Source: Polyporus tsugae
Taxonomy: Eukaryota; Basidiomycota; Agaricomycetes; Polyporales; Polyporaceae
Assembly (NCBI GenBank): GCA_024305745.1
Contig: JAHRBS010000004.1
Coordinates: 3,658,001 to 3,722,000 of the forward strand
Direction of reading: 5' to 3'
Length of the DNA stretch: 64,000 nucleotides
This document shows, piece after piece, positions 20,939-32,038 of the stretch. Below the pieces are notes generated by a model that searched no databases, had not been told where the DNA came from, and worked only from the letters and a program-made list of their open reading frames with translations. The translations under genes and the position numbers were made by a program. The stretch's first letter is position 1, and every line of letters begins with the position of its first letter.

Positions 20939-23399
20939 TTAGAGGCTGCTGTACTAGTTCTATTCGCCTTCCATTATTCGTGTTCATACCTTTACCAATG
21001 CGAGTTCAAACCGAGGCACCATACATTTGGAATACGAGGGTACATCGACCACTACTCAACAGCGTCAGTGAGCCAGATGTTGCACTATCCCAACCTTCTC
21101 CTTCATCCGCGCCTCGACCATCCAGACGCCGCCAAGGTTGGAAGGCTCTATCTGATTGAAATGGAATGGATGGGGGCAGCGCGGCGCGAAACAATGCAAA
21201 CAAATGACGCACCAGAATTTGCCTCGCGATGAAGTCCCCCGGCTTGCCCTCAGCGGAATGACCACACATGGTATAGGACTTGCGGCGGCGCTCCTGGGTT
21301 GTTAGTCAGGCTCACGAGGGCCGCAGTGTCGCGCTCACATCGCTCACAGAGCCCTCTGGGCCCTGTCTGGTCCATCTTGCAGATTCAGAACCAGGTCGCA
21401 TATAACCGCATCCCCGGGTTGGTGGCGAAATCACGGTCCTCCTGCGCACGTACACGCGTACAGAGTGCAGGTCACTTTGAGAGGACTAGTGTGGGAGTCG
21501 TACTGGGGAAACCAAAGCGCGTAGCGAGAGCGAGGGCGTGCACAGGCATAGATGTATAGGCAGCTAGCAATAAGCATGCTCGGGTTGGTCCTGGGTGTGA
21601 TAAGTAAGTACGTACCTGAGCCATAGACGCTCTCCGATGTTCATGAACACCTCGCTCTCTCTACGAGCCGGTTGCCTTTCCGAGTGCGGAGTCGGGAGAG
21701 AGAGGACGCAGACTGTAACCGTAGACGACAGCATTCCTTGTGGGAAACAATAAGCTGGGGCAGGGTAGGAACTGGTAAGCTGAGGGAGCGATGTGGTGCG
21801 CCCTGGCGGCAATCGTGCAAGGCTCCAAGCCCTATATCTCCGAATGAAATCTGCGCCTGCGGAGAATGAAACGGGGCGCTTTGCGGACTTTTGCACTCTG
21901 GTTGCACTCCTCCGCGCCTTCTCGCAGATGATCCCGGCCTTCGCGCGTTGACGGCCCCTTCCGCGCGTTGTCCTCCATTGCTATAGCCTTTCCTTTTTTC
22001 AACCGCGCGCACTGCTGGACGTGACGACGGCCGACCTCTGTTACGGAGAGGAACAGTGTATGTGTGGGTATGCAAATAAGTGACCTGTCGTTCTCTCCGG
22101 GCGTCTCTGACAACTCTACACATTCGCCTTACCCACAGGTCCACATATTGCGTGGTGGGACGGGCATAAACCCTGCCTAAGGTAGAGATGCCATTGCCTA
22201 GCTGCTCCGAATTGAGCGACGGCGAGTTCAGACAAAGGTAAGTTTCGTCCCGCGTCATACGTCGCCCTTGTTGAACTGTGCCGTTTTCCTTCGCTTGAAC
22301 AGGCCGAAAGGACGTAGTCGCAGGGAGGACGTTACCCCACTTGCCGCCTCCGCATAGTTTTCTCTAGTTCCCTCCGTGCTGTGAATCACTCGTGCCCTCC
22401 ATGGTGCAAGTCTGATCAGTTCATCCTTTCTCGGGAAGGGGCCTTTCATTTCTCCATTTGATAAATACGCCTACATGCTCCCACTCCACGTCTCGCATCT
22501 CTCTTCCTCACTGCTCCACACAGCGGAGTCTCTCGACTCATCTCGACCACTGGTTCCAGTATTTCGTGATCACGGTTCCTGTGCTCGTGTCGACGCTACT
22601 GGCCCCCAATGTGTACCAGTCCCGCGGTGAGTCACTCTGATGCTCCATAGAGACGACAACAAATGAACCATCCGCTCTTCGTTTAGAAGTCTACTCTGGA
22701 AACTTCGACTGGATGCCGATCGGGTGCGACATAAGTGATGTGCGTTTTCGATCCTCACTAAACGGTTGGCGGCCCTTGACGTGCAAAACCAGGCGCTACG
22801 CTTGTAACCCGCCCTTCAGCCAACGGCTCTGCTCACATCCTTGCGTCTGTATGTACATCGGCGGCCAGGAGGCTGAGGGACATGTATCAAACTCAGTGGT
22901 GTAATACGCTTCTTACGCTCTCTCGCGTGTTAAAATGTGTGTACCATTCTCCGGCATCGTCGAACATGCATCGAGTTCGCCTCTACATGCGCTGTAATCA
23001 TATGTCTTTCCGAACAATTACAGAGAAGATTGCGGCACCTGTATTGACCTGGTACTGCGCGAATATTGATAGCCCCCATTGCTCATTTAGCGGGCATGAT
23101 GTGACATGTCACCCGGGGGCTCCGGGCTGGCGCCTACTTCTCTCCCCACCATCCACTGACGTGCTGCCCCTGCTCTGGCTCTGGAACCACTTTCCGCTGG
23201 CTCTCGTCTCTGCTGCCGTTTTTTTCGCACCCACAATGCAACATTTTTTGCTTTCGCAATCATTGAACCGCGTGCGCGGCATCGTCGCGGCGTTCAAATC
23301 ACGACGAGGTTCTCTTTTGTTCGGCTCTACGCGTCCGATATAAAATCAACACACACGTTCGGATTTTTGACTCCACAGTGTCAATCCTTCGGATCCACA
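20939..23399. other. Long stretch of transposon interior without a confident gene
   Basis: About 2.5 kb. Open frames at 21564-22258 (minus) and 22482-22620 (plus, with a donor-like gtgagt after it) show no family features and no convincing exon partner. The last 60 nt are the promoter of the gene at 23400. Confidence 0.3.
23339..23345 (+). promoter_or_regulatory. TATA box of the first PH-like gene
   Basis: TATAAAA, 55 nt before the ATG at 23400. Confidence 0.6.
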
Positions 23400-24135
23400 A
23401 TGGCCTACAACCCTAGGTAAGTTGTTCTTCACACCGCCTATGGTGGGTTGGTTGACATTTGTTCCAGCGACCCGCCTTATATTGCGCTGTCGACGCCCCA
23501 CGCCTGGTACTGCGATGGCGCAGAAACTCCCGCAGAAGGCTCGGATGCATGGAAACGGGTGATCGTGGTAGTCGCCGAGTTAACGCCTAAGACCAGTAAG
23601 GTTTCAAGTTCCTACCTGACTGCCCATGACCAAACCATACCACAGGCTGTCTCGTCGTCTGTCCTGCAATGGACTGCAACCTTGCACCCTACCCTTACCA
23701 GCCCACTGTTCAGGTGCTCTTCCCCGAAGATCATGCCCTCCTTACGTCTTCCGATGCGGTACGTTTTCTTGGCCCGGCGTAGAGATGGAACTTTGAGCGT
23801 TCCTTTACCAGGAAAGCCAGGTAGTTTGCTTCCGTCTTGTCGAGAAGGAACGCGCGTCGCACTTCAGTCTTCGGTTTGCCGACCGCCTAGAATTCTGGGA
23901 CTGCGTGCGACTCATCTCGAACGTCCTTTGCGACGCTGAGGGACACCGCTGCGACCTTGTTTCTCGGATGTCGCAGGTCATCGAGATGGTCCCATCTCAT
24001 GAACCCGGTCAAGCCTCTCAGGGCCTTTGTGCTAACCCAGCACATGCACCGCGTATGTCCTCTCTATCGCTTCATTTTCACCGCTGTGACACATATCGGC
24101 CAGCAGGGGATGAAGGCATGCAAATGGATCGCTGA
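23400..24135 (+). CDS. PH-like-fold protein, paralogue 1
   Basis: ATG at 23400 opens a very short first exon (MAYNP), then introns after about 23416, 23594 and 23758. The frames join to a protein with VIVVVAELTPK, PYPYQPTVQVLFPEDHALL and SQVVCFRLVEKERASHFSLRFADRLEFWDCVRLISNVL. The alternation of short strands and the terminal helix (HFSLRFADRLEFWDCVRLI) resembles the last strand and C-terminal helix of PH, EVH1 and Ran-binding domains; this is a fold guess, not a family match. The gene at 24609 has the same arrangement and is a paralogue. The predicted end at 24135 lacks the membrane segment present in paralogue 2, and the final exon may be wrong. Confidence 0.5.
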
Positions 24136-24608
24136 TGTCTCTATGTGATGTACGACTCCATCCATTACGCCCAGCTTGTTGTATATATATGTACCATACA
24201 CAACGTTAACGCTTACTGTCTACGACACTTGTCCACCTCTATCCAGCTGCGAGCACACGCTCTTCGGTAGACGGAGCGAGTGCTGGCGTCTTTGGAAATC
24301 GGAGCATCACGCGATGCTGTATGTACTACGCACGCCATGCCGGTCTTTCGCATCAACTCGTTCCATGTCCAGCCTTCCAACTCCGAGACTTCTAGATCGT
24401 TCTCATGCTATCACGACTAATCCACATGTCGCCTTGTTTTGTTGTGATGCAGGGAACCCAGTTCTACACCACTACACACGTTGCCCTCCTTTGTCTGAAT
24501 TTTAATCCACTGGCATGGCAAATTCGACGGCAAGGTCGTCGCCGTCGAGTTTAATAGGCCAGGCGCATAGCGAGAGGGGGGTCGGTATCAACCGCAGCGC
24601 CGCTCAAC
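24136..24608. other. Spacer between the PH-like paralogues
   Basis: No gene recognised; AT-richer in the first half. Probably a 3' UTR and a promoter. Confidence 0.3.
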
Positions 24609-25462
24609 ATGAGTGCTTCAGACAGGTACGAACGCTGTCTGACTGGTGTGCACTCCACTCATTCGCACAGGGACCCTCAAATCATCTTTTCCACCACTCG
24701 AGTGGCTGCGGCCTCGTCGCACAACAACATGCTCCCTGCCCTTCCATCAACCGATGTTCAGTTCCGAGTCGTGCTTTCCAAACTTGCGCCGGAGTTATGT
24801 AAGGCCACAACTACTACGTTCTGCCCGCTCGTCTCTTCCTCATTCACTGCTTCTGTAGATTCGTTGTTCATCTTCAAGCTTGCCGATGGAGAACATGATG
24901 CGAACATGCCCGAACCTGAGGTCACGATCCTCATCTGCGACGCTACCTGGACTGCGCACGAAGAGGTGAGTGCGTATCACCGTTTTGTGCCGGAATTACT
25001 CATCTGAGCCCGAGCGGAAAGCAATCCGGTGTTATTACCGTATGTGGCGCCACGAGCGACGACCCCCACTTTTCCCTGCATCTTCGTTTCGACGACAGGG
25101 AGGACTTCTGGACGTTCCTGCGCCTCCTCATCACCGCCAAGGAAGCCACATACAGGCGCCACATGGAGATCAGCAGCCTTGTCAGGCGGGCTATCAGTAT
25201 GGTGCCTCAAGGCAAAGGTGAGCCAACCATCGCGAACAGGTGCACATTCTCGCTGACTGAATTGCGTACATCCGAATCGATAATGGTATCGCACCCGCAG
25301 AGTAACTTGAAGCTATCTAGATCAGCCTCTCCGGAGTCCCGCCTCCCATACTCGTCTCGCCTTGCCATCACCTATGCCATAGTAGCTTCCGCGGTCCTCA
25401 TGTTTGTAATGTTCGTAACTTTCCCATACTTGTGTAATGAAATGAGCCTGCGGGCGGCCTAG
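24609..25462 (+). CDS. PH-like-fold protein with C-terminal membrane segment, paralogue 2
   Basis: First exon MSASDR, intron to about 24670, then IIFSTTRVAAA, VQFRVVLSKLAPEL, SVDSLFIFKLADG and EVTILICDATW. After a second intron follow VITVCGATSDDPHFSLHLRFDDREDFWTFLRLLI and YRRHMEISSLVRRAISMVP. The last segment matches paralogue 1 position by position (HFSL, F-D-R, FW, LRLI, MVP). A Ser-rich linker and LAITYAIVASAVLMFVMFVTFPYL, a transmembrane helix, end the protein. I infer a cytoplasmic PH-like domain held at a membrane by a C-terminal anchor; ligand and membrane are unknown. Confidence 0.55.
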
Positions 25463-25680
25463 AAGTGGTCATACTGCTGTGCCCCATAACAAGCCTTCGG
25501 CAGCGTCTCGGGACGCTGTGGCCAAACACATGTAAACAGCTTTCGCGAGTTGTTGCGCCCAATTCTCCATCTCTCTCATGCAAATGCGGCCGCGTCCATC
25601 TACTCCTTCCCTTCTTCGTTTCTCTCTCTCTCGCTCTGCCCTCACGACCAATACTCTCCCAGGCGCGAAGCGCAACCCCA

Positions 25681-26340
25681 ATGCCAGCAGCTTCCGATGT
25701 CCCAAACCCTCCTGACCGTGCGGTTCTGGAGCAAATTAACCCCACCGAGTCTCCGGGTCAGTCGCCTCTCAATGCACGCAATCTATGGTCTACGAGTCTC
25801 GCTTACAAAATACCACAGCCATCCTTCACAGTACATTTGCGTCTCAGTCGAACTTGCAGTTGCGGGTCCATGTCCCCTTGGAATGTAAGACTAGCATCGG
25901 TCTATTCGTATATCTTTTTTTCACCGTTCGCAGACATCACGGGCATGGAAGCACGGATTGCTGCCTTGCAGGCGGAACTCCAACACTTGACGGCGCAGCA
26001 TCAGTCCGAGGTAGAGCAAAAGGAAGCTGAACACCAGTCCGAGCTCCAGCAGAAGGAGGGTCTGCATCAGGTGGAGCTGGAACGCAAGGACGCAGAGTTC
26101 AAGGCCTATGCCGAGAAGAAGGATACGGAGTCTAGTGAGCTGAGAATGTCCATCAGACTTAATCGTTATGTTTGGGACTCCTTCTCCCGACAAAACAAGG
26201 AGTTTGAGTCGATGCTTTACCCGTTCCTCGACCCCGAGACTAGACGGATTCAATTTCCCCTCATCACCTTCCCGGCGTGTGTTTGTGGCGCTGGGAGTCA
26301 ATGGTGCGTCCTTCGACCTGAGGCCTCTGACGAAGTCTGA
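25681..26340 (+). CDS. Coiled-coil protein
   Basis: ATG at 25681 gives a proline-rich head (MPAASDVPNPPDRAV). One intron may be removed near 25887-25932. A charged heptad-like stretch follows: MEARIAALQAELQHLTAQ, SEVEQKEAEHQSELQQKEG, VELERKDAEFKAYAEKKD. The strictly repeated 'HQSE-QQKE' pattern indicates internal duplication of an 11-12-residue unit. The end has FESMLYPFLDPETRRIQFPLI. No known family. The exact splice model is unsure because the candidate intron does not join in phase with every acceptor. It continues the plus-strand gene series inside the transposon. Confidence 0.45.
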   Translation: MPAASDVPNPPDRAVLEQINPTESPGQSPLNARNLWSTSLAYKIPQPSFTVHLRLSRTCSCGSMSPWNVRLASVYSYIFFSPFADITGMEARIAALQAELQHLTAQHQSEVEQKEAEHQSELQQKEGLHQVELERKDAEFKAYAEKKDTESSELRMSIRLNRYVWDSFSRQNKEFESMLYPFLDPETRRIQFPLITFPACVCGAGSQWCVLRPEASDEV

Positions 26341-26990
26341 TGCCCTATCTAGCCGTAATCACACCTGAATCATATGCAGGAGTTAGTTTAGCTCATGTCC
26401 TCTGTGCCGAGTCATCGCGTCGTTCGCCGTCGCCCTCTATTCACCTTTCGCTCTGTTCACCTTTCGCTCTATTCTCCTTCAAGTTGTTCACCTATGTGCT
26501 CCTGTATGTTGTTATCAATCACATCTTGCGCCATCTCATGCTTCGAACCATATCGTAATTTGAATTTATCGCGGCACCGTGCGTTAAGTACGTACTAGTC
26601 GGCGAGTCCCCCGGCACTTGCCCATAGCATCGTGACGCAAAGCCGCGTCCACCTCTCTCGCTCATTGATTGTCGGAGGTACTACTACTTGGTGCGTCACT
26701 GCTGTTGCAAACTCTGGTTCTGCTCGACGCTCAGCCAAAACGTAGCATTGCTGTCATCTCGGTGCTCGAGGTCCTCAGAGCAGGAGGCTAACGGAGGTCT
26801 GCCTCATGTTTCTCGCTCGTGGCCTTGCTGATGTCAATGTGGTGCGCGCGGACTCGCGCCAGTTCTCCCTTTTCCGCTCTGAGTGGCACAGCTGCTTAAA
26901 AGTCCCGGCGACCTCGCTTGCAACTCATCTCTCTCTTTCGCACTTTACGCTCACACCACCAGCAACGCCTCTCAGTTTATAACACTGACG
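26341..26990. other. Intergenic space in the transposon
   Basis: No gene recognised. A TATA-like cttaaaag occurs about 95 nt before the ATG at 26991, followed by a CT-rich leader. Confidence 0.35.
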
Positions 26991-28578
26991 ATGAACACAG
27001 GCCCTCGTCGTACTAGGGGTAAAGCCAAAGGCGCAACCGCTGGTAGAGTGAGTGCTCCGTCTGATCCTTTGTGCACGCCACTTGCTAACTAGCTTGCGTG
27101 TAGGGTGCCGCACAGACTGCGTCGTCGGCCTCCGATAGTGGACAAGCCTCCGCGTCCAGCAGTGCCGTCTCATCCGCCATTTTGAGTTCGGCTAACGTCG
27201 TCGAGGAACAGAAGTTCGTCCCTCCCCCCGACCTACCCGTCCATCCTCCCCACGTACCCGTCCCCGCCCCGGCTCCCCCTCCCGTCCCGGGCCCGCTTGC
27301 TCCGGTCCCAGCCCCTGCTCCCGCCGTCGGCCCGGTTCTTGCTGCAGACGTCAATGCGGAGATTGCTCATGGTAGCCGCTTCACCGGGCTTGTTGCCATC
27401 TTTGTAACACTTGTGCGATCGGTCATGGACGCTGTGAGGGTCGTCATCGTTCTTCTCAAGGTCCCTTTCACCCTGTTCCTCTTCGTGTACCTGTCCTTGC
27501 TTCTCCTCGGCCGCGTCGTCGACACCGCGTCGGAGAGACTCGCCCCCATCTGCAATATCTTCCCCAACATCCACGTTTGCCGAGTCACAGCTGCCACCGA
27601 CAACTTGTCTGCTACACTCGGTAACGTTGGACACAAGCCAGCCAGCCACGTTTACCACGTCGACTTTCCCGGCCTCATGGATTTGCAGAGTCGCACACTT
27701 GACCAGCTCTTGGCCCAGTCTACCTCTGGATCTCAGCTCGCACTCAGCGTCAAACAAGCCGAGCTTGCAGTCAAGGACCTTGGTATCGTTGTGAAGGCCA
27801 GCAATCTCACGAGTAAGGACATCCTCGCCCGAGCCCTGGAGGAGTTCTCCCAGGAGGCAAAGTTGGTCGGGCGGGACTTGCAACGACTCTCAGCGAAGCT
27901 CTATGGAACGGTGGATACGTACGTCGTCTCACATGTTATCATTTCTCTCGGAGCCTGACACATGTTGGCAGCGTGCTAGCTTTTGACGATTATGCTCTCC
28001 GGTCGATCGCGTCGGCACAGACGTCAGGTGCTGACGTGAGGGACACCGCCGTCGCGACGTTCCAATCCACGATGACGACTCTCGCCTCGGAGGTGGCACG
28101 TGTCATCTTGGATGCCACAACGGTTGCCTCCTCCCTCGACGTGTTGGAGGAGAAGCTCTCGATTATCCGCTCTCTCTGCGAGCAGGAGATGGTACTTACC
28201 AAGTCGAACTTGAGCGACGTCCTCTCAGAGCTCTGGACTGCCCTCGGTGGCAACAAGGACAAGCTCTATCACCTGACCAACCAAGTCGAGATCCTTCGTA
28301 ACGTGGACTGGTACCGCTCTCTCTCCGTCGCGCACGTTGTCGCTACCACCGAAGTCCTGTTGACACTCGAAGCCGAGCTCTCCGAGCTTCGAGACAAGCT
28401 CAGCACCCCGGAGCTCATCGGAGACGCGATTCCCATCGAGGTTCAGATTGCCAGCATCGAGCGGGGCGCGCGCCGTATCAAGGAGGAGAAGCTCAAGACT
28501 CGCGAGCTCGCCCGCCAGGCCGGAGACGGCCCGAGCGTTGCATCCACTCGTCACCAAGGTCCACTCGGTGGCGTCTAG
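26991..28578 (+). CDS. Pro-rich single-membrane-span protein with long helical C-terminus
   Basis: Three exons: 26991 to about 27047, an exon ending VDT near 27918 and a last exon to 28578, in phase. A basic, Ser/Ala-rich start is followed by a Pro/Ala/Val low-complexity stretch (VPVPAPAPPPVPGPL, about residues 70-105). A hydrophobic region VPFTLFLFVYLSLLLLG follows. Beyond it is a Cys pair (CNIFPNIHVC) and a long, mostly helical C-terminal half with heptad-like Leu/Ile spacing (for example TTEVLLTLEAELSELRDKL). No known domain. It precedes the N-anchored protein and the SUN-domain gene on the same strand, all in the same transposon. Confidence 0.6.
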
Positions 28579-28679
28579 CGTGACGCCGTTGAGTAGTCGT
28601 GGCAGCGTCGCAACAACTGCTCGACGATAGTCGTCCGAGAAGGCGGAAGGCAGGTCTGCGTGGGGAGGGTAGATAAGGC

Positions 28680-28880
28680 GTGTAGACGCGGGTGAGCGGG
28701 TCGTAGAGGCGGACGAACCGGTTGTAGAGGCGGAAGAGCGGGTCGTAGAGGCAGACGAGCGGGTGTAGAGGCGGACGAGCGGGTCGTAGAGGCGGGCGAG
28801 CGGGTCGTAGAGGCGGGCGAGCGAACGAGCGGTTCGTAGAGGCGGGTGTACGAGTTTTAGCACCTGGTCGTAGAGGGTTT
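28680..28880 (+). repeat. Minisatellite, about 21-bp unit
   Basis: Roughly eight imperfect copies of gcgggtcgtagaggcggacga. It lies just downstream of the preceding gene, in its 3' UTR or the spacer. It generates long open frames on the minus strand that are not genes. Confidence 0.8.
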
Positions 28881-29171
28881 ATTGTGCTTTGTCGCGTGTG
28901 TGGTGGCCTGTTGTATCTGTATGTTTTGTTGAACATATGAGAAGATTTGAACGGCGACGTAGTATGAGTGAGTCAACGCACCCGATACTCAGTCAGCAGA
29001 AGATCCGTCTTTCAAGCATTGGGATGCGACAATCATGTGATCGCGTTCGCTGCCGCCTCGTGCAAAATATGTGCCACTCAGTTTGAAGCCCTCAGCGTGC
29101 GACCTCCAACCTCTCTCCCAAACGCGACACTTCAGCGGCCCAATCTTTCCTTGCGCTCAGTTCCGACAACT

Positions 29172-30420
29172 ATGGATCCATTCTTCTTGGCTGTTCTGGG
29201 AACCATGTCGCTCCTCTTGGCCTACATCATTACCTTGAAGGAAAGTGTCGAGAACGATGGTCCTCGCTACCCCGACAACAGGAATATCTTCTCTACGAGC
29301 GGCGCTACGCGCGCCGAGGGCAACGCACTCATCTCGGAGTATACCCCGCCCCACCCGCCTCATGATAACGTCGGTGCCGTGCCGAGCATGACGAGGGTTT
29401 TCAATAACCTGCTGCTAGTCGAAAAGTGCGTCATTCGTCACTTGCCTCCATTGCATGCGGTCTTTAACAGCATCAATAGAGACCGTCGGACCCCGCTGAG
29501 CTATCGTAACACTCTGAAGATCGACCCTCTTGAAGGAGGCTCCTCTGTCTCCGCCGTGTCTCTCAAACAAGCACGCAAGACCGATTCTTCCGACGCACAG
29601 TCCCCCACTCCTGCGGACAAGGGTGATACGTACCGCGCGATGTCAGCTCCGCCCGGATCACCCCTCCCTTCGGTATCCTCCTTCCTGCGAGTTCACAACA
29701 CCAGCAGAGCTGGTACCCCTGCACCAAATATTGCACCGACTACGCCTGTATCTTCGTCCTCCAGCGCCCCGCGAAGCATCCTTACGCGCTCACGATCCAC
29801 GTTACGTGTCTCCTCCCCTCAGCCTGGTGCAGCGGCGCGGTCGATGTCAGTTCCCGTTAGTCATGCCCCGGTCGCGAGCTCACCGTCAAAGTCGCCCAAG
29901 GTGCGAAACCTCACGGTCTCCAAGCGCCACACACGAAAATGTGCACGGAATCCAAAATTCCTTAACATTCTCCCAAACAGTGACCGACCAGCGACTGCGT
30001 ATTTCCTGTCATCCGACCGGAAACCCGTGGATGAGCCGCTGATGGAGGAGCTCTTGAAGAAGTGGCCCGCCCTCCAAGTCGGTGATTTGTACTGCCACAA
30101 AATGCCGTCTGTGACGCTCATCTGGATTTATCTTGAAGACAAGGACAAGATGGAGAGGTTCTGGGAGCGGATCGACGTTGGGTACGTGCGTGAGCTGGAT
30201 GGCAGGATGCTGTCTCTCACCGCCTCGGGGAAACCAAACTTCGTGGGAGATGAATGGGCTAATAAGCGTCAGAATACGGAAGGTAAGTCGAAAGTTTAAC
30301 GAGTGAATCTATGAGACTGAATTCGATCTAGAGAAACGCAGGAAGAAGGGGAAAGGGAAACAGGTGGAGGAGGAGGCGGGCGACGATGAGTCGGATGAGT
30401 TTGAATCCGAAGACGAGTAG
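29172..30420 (+). CDS. N-terminally anchored protein with Ser/Pro-rich middle and acidic tail
   Basis: ATG at 29172. Residues 3-20 (PFFLAVLGTMSLLLAYII) form a membrane anchor or signal anchor. A Ser/Pro/Thr-rich low-complexity middle follows (SSSSAPRSILTRSRSTLR), then a globular C-terminal region (ATAYFLSSDRKPVDEPLMEELLKKW, TLIWIYLEDKDKMERFWERI). An intron of about 49 nt near 30282-30331 joins in phase to a basic-then-acidic tail (KRRKKGKGKQ, DDESDEFESEDE). No family known. The KRRKKGKGK run could be a nuclear localisation signal, consistent with an inner-nuclear-membrane protein next to the SUN gene, but that is speculation. Confidence 0.6.
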
Positions 30421-30699
30421 TTAGACTTTCATGAAACTTCATAATTACATGCACCTTGTACTCCAGTTATGTATATCCATGAAAGCTTGGTCGGTTGCCT
30501 TCACTGGTGACTTGGTGTGGTGATTCGGAGCACTTGTTTGCGACGGAAGTGTGGCCGTCTTTGCGATGATGACATAAGCTGGCGCTCCAACTCACCCGCG
30601 CGCCACCTGGGGGAAATTTACAACCGTTGCGGTATTGCACTTGCCCTTCCCCTGCCAGCCATCCTCATCTCCTCTCGGTTTTGTAACGTGGGAGCCCAG
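30421..30699. other. Spacer before the SUN-domain gene
   Basis: 3' UTR and promoter space; nothing else seen. Confidence 0.4.
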
Positions 30700-31821
30700 A
30701 TGTCCGTCGTCCCTCAAGATCCGTTTAACCCCAACCGATTTCTCTCTGCTGACACTACTGGTACGTGCTTCGTGATGGAGTTGTCGACATATCTCTTACG
30801 TGCCGCTCGCAGTTGTGGAAAAGCAAGTCCGCTTTGACGAACATCAGCCTGGCTCCGCTAAGCCTGTGGTCGACTCTACCATGCACCATTCTCAGCCAGC
30901 AAGTGCCGGCGGGCCTACTTCCATGGTCAATTCTCCACGACATAGTAGATGGCTACCATGCCCCCCACCGTGGCGCGGTGTGGTGAGCTTCATTTTGGCG
31001 TTGATTGGAGCTGCCGCGCTGCTTTCTGCCTTCACCTCATACCACGGCACGTTCTCCGTCTCTCGTCCATTTTGGCAATACATCCGTCACTCTTCGCTCC
31101 GCTCTGCGTTTCCACACTCCTTCAGAGCGGCTTCAGACGTTCGTGCTTCCATCGCCGACAGCTTCCTGGCCAGAGCCCTTTCTGTCGGGCGACACGACTA
31201 CGCACTTTCAGCCAATGGTGGCAAGGTCTTCCTTCCGCTCACCACTCCACATGACGACTCTCTTGCTTCCGTCGCTTCGCTCCCCATCGACTCCATTCTC
31301 ACTGATGACGTACGGCTCGATGGCTCCTGGTTTTTTCCAGGTTCTCATTTCCAGGTTGGCGTTTCCTTTGCGACGACCATTTATCCAACCCACTTCACCA
31401 TCGATCACGCCTTCCTCCCGGACGCGGCCGGCTCTAGCAAGGCTCCCCGGCACATCGTCGTTTGGGGTGTAGTTGAAGGCGTTAGCAACAAGGGTCGGGC
31501 CACCCGCGTGGTTGCGGACCTGGACATTGGGGATGTCTACAACCGTACGGCGCCGAACTTGCACCAGCGCGAGAACTTCTTGCCGTTGGCGACCATCGAG
31601 TACAACATTCACGGGAGCTCCCATGTGCAGACCTTTCCGGTTTATCCTCATGCGGTGGAATCCAACATCGACTTTGGCGTCATCGTTCTGGAGGTGCTTG
31701 ACAACTGGGGAGAAGTGACGCATTTGTACCGGGTTCGCGTCCATGGTGAGTCTAATGCGCATCATCTCTCTGGCTTCGTTTGCTGAGCACATGTACTACT
31801 TCAGGTCTCGCAAAGACGTAG
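30700..31821 (+). CDS. SUN-domain membrane protein (Sad1/UNC-84 family)
   Basis: Three exons (30700-30760, about 30813-31745, about 31810-31821) join in phase to roughly 330 residues. A short N-terminal region is followed by a transmembrane segment, VVSFILALIGAAALLSAF (about residues 75-92). The C-terminal half is a SUN domain: DYALSANGGKVFLPLTT, the WFFPGSHFQVGVSF core, FTIDHAFLPD, PRHIVVWGVVEG, FLPLATIEYNIHGSSHVQTFPV and a final VLEVLDNWGEVTHLYRVRVHG. This order and the terminal NWG...LYRxRVHG are diagnostic. SUN proteins sit in the inner nuclear membrane, project into the perinuclear space and bind KASH peptides to link nucleus and cytoskeleton. This one has only a short coil-free linker between anchor and domain. 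A SUN protein as transposon cargo is unexpected. Confidence 0.85.
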
Positions 31822-32038
31822 CCATTGTTATCAAGCGTTGTATTATTTTTCAGTACCTCGTCTATCCATCCATCTTTACCTTTCTTTGTTGAGCGAGTAA
31901 GCCTTGATCACTTCATTGACATAAACGAACTTCCCCATGGTTCCTCGCGTTCTTAAGTAGCCTGTCCAGAGTTCACTCCGCTCTGCTCATCTCTTCAGTT
32001 CTCCTCTCCTCTCCTCTCTGCTGCAGCGTCGCGACGAA
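31822..32038. other. Spacer before the repeat-rich gene
   Basis: Promoter-like, CT-rich before the ATG at 32039; no gene. Confidence 0.4.

Noticed and set aside
22458..22640. Hydrophobic short frame followed by a donor-like gtgagt as a first exon
   Set aside because: No acceptor gives a convincing continuation; mentioned only in the interval description.
28225..28936. Arg/Ser-rich minus-strand frames repeating TTRSSAS-like units
   Set aside because: Produced by the 21-bp minisatellite and by the antisense of the membrane-protein gene.
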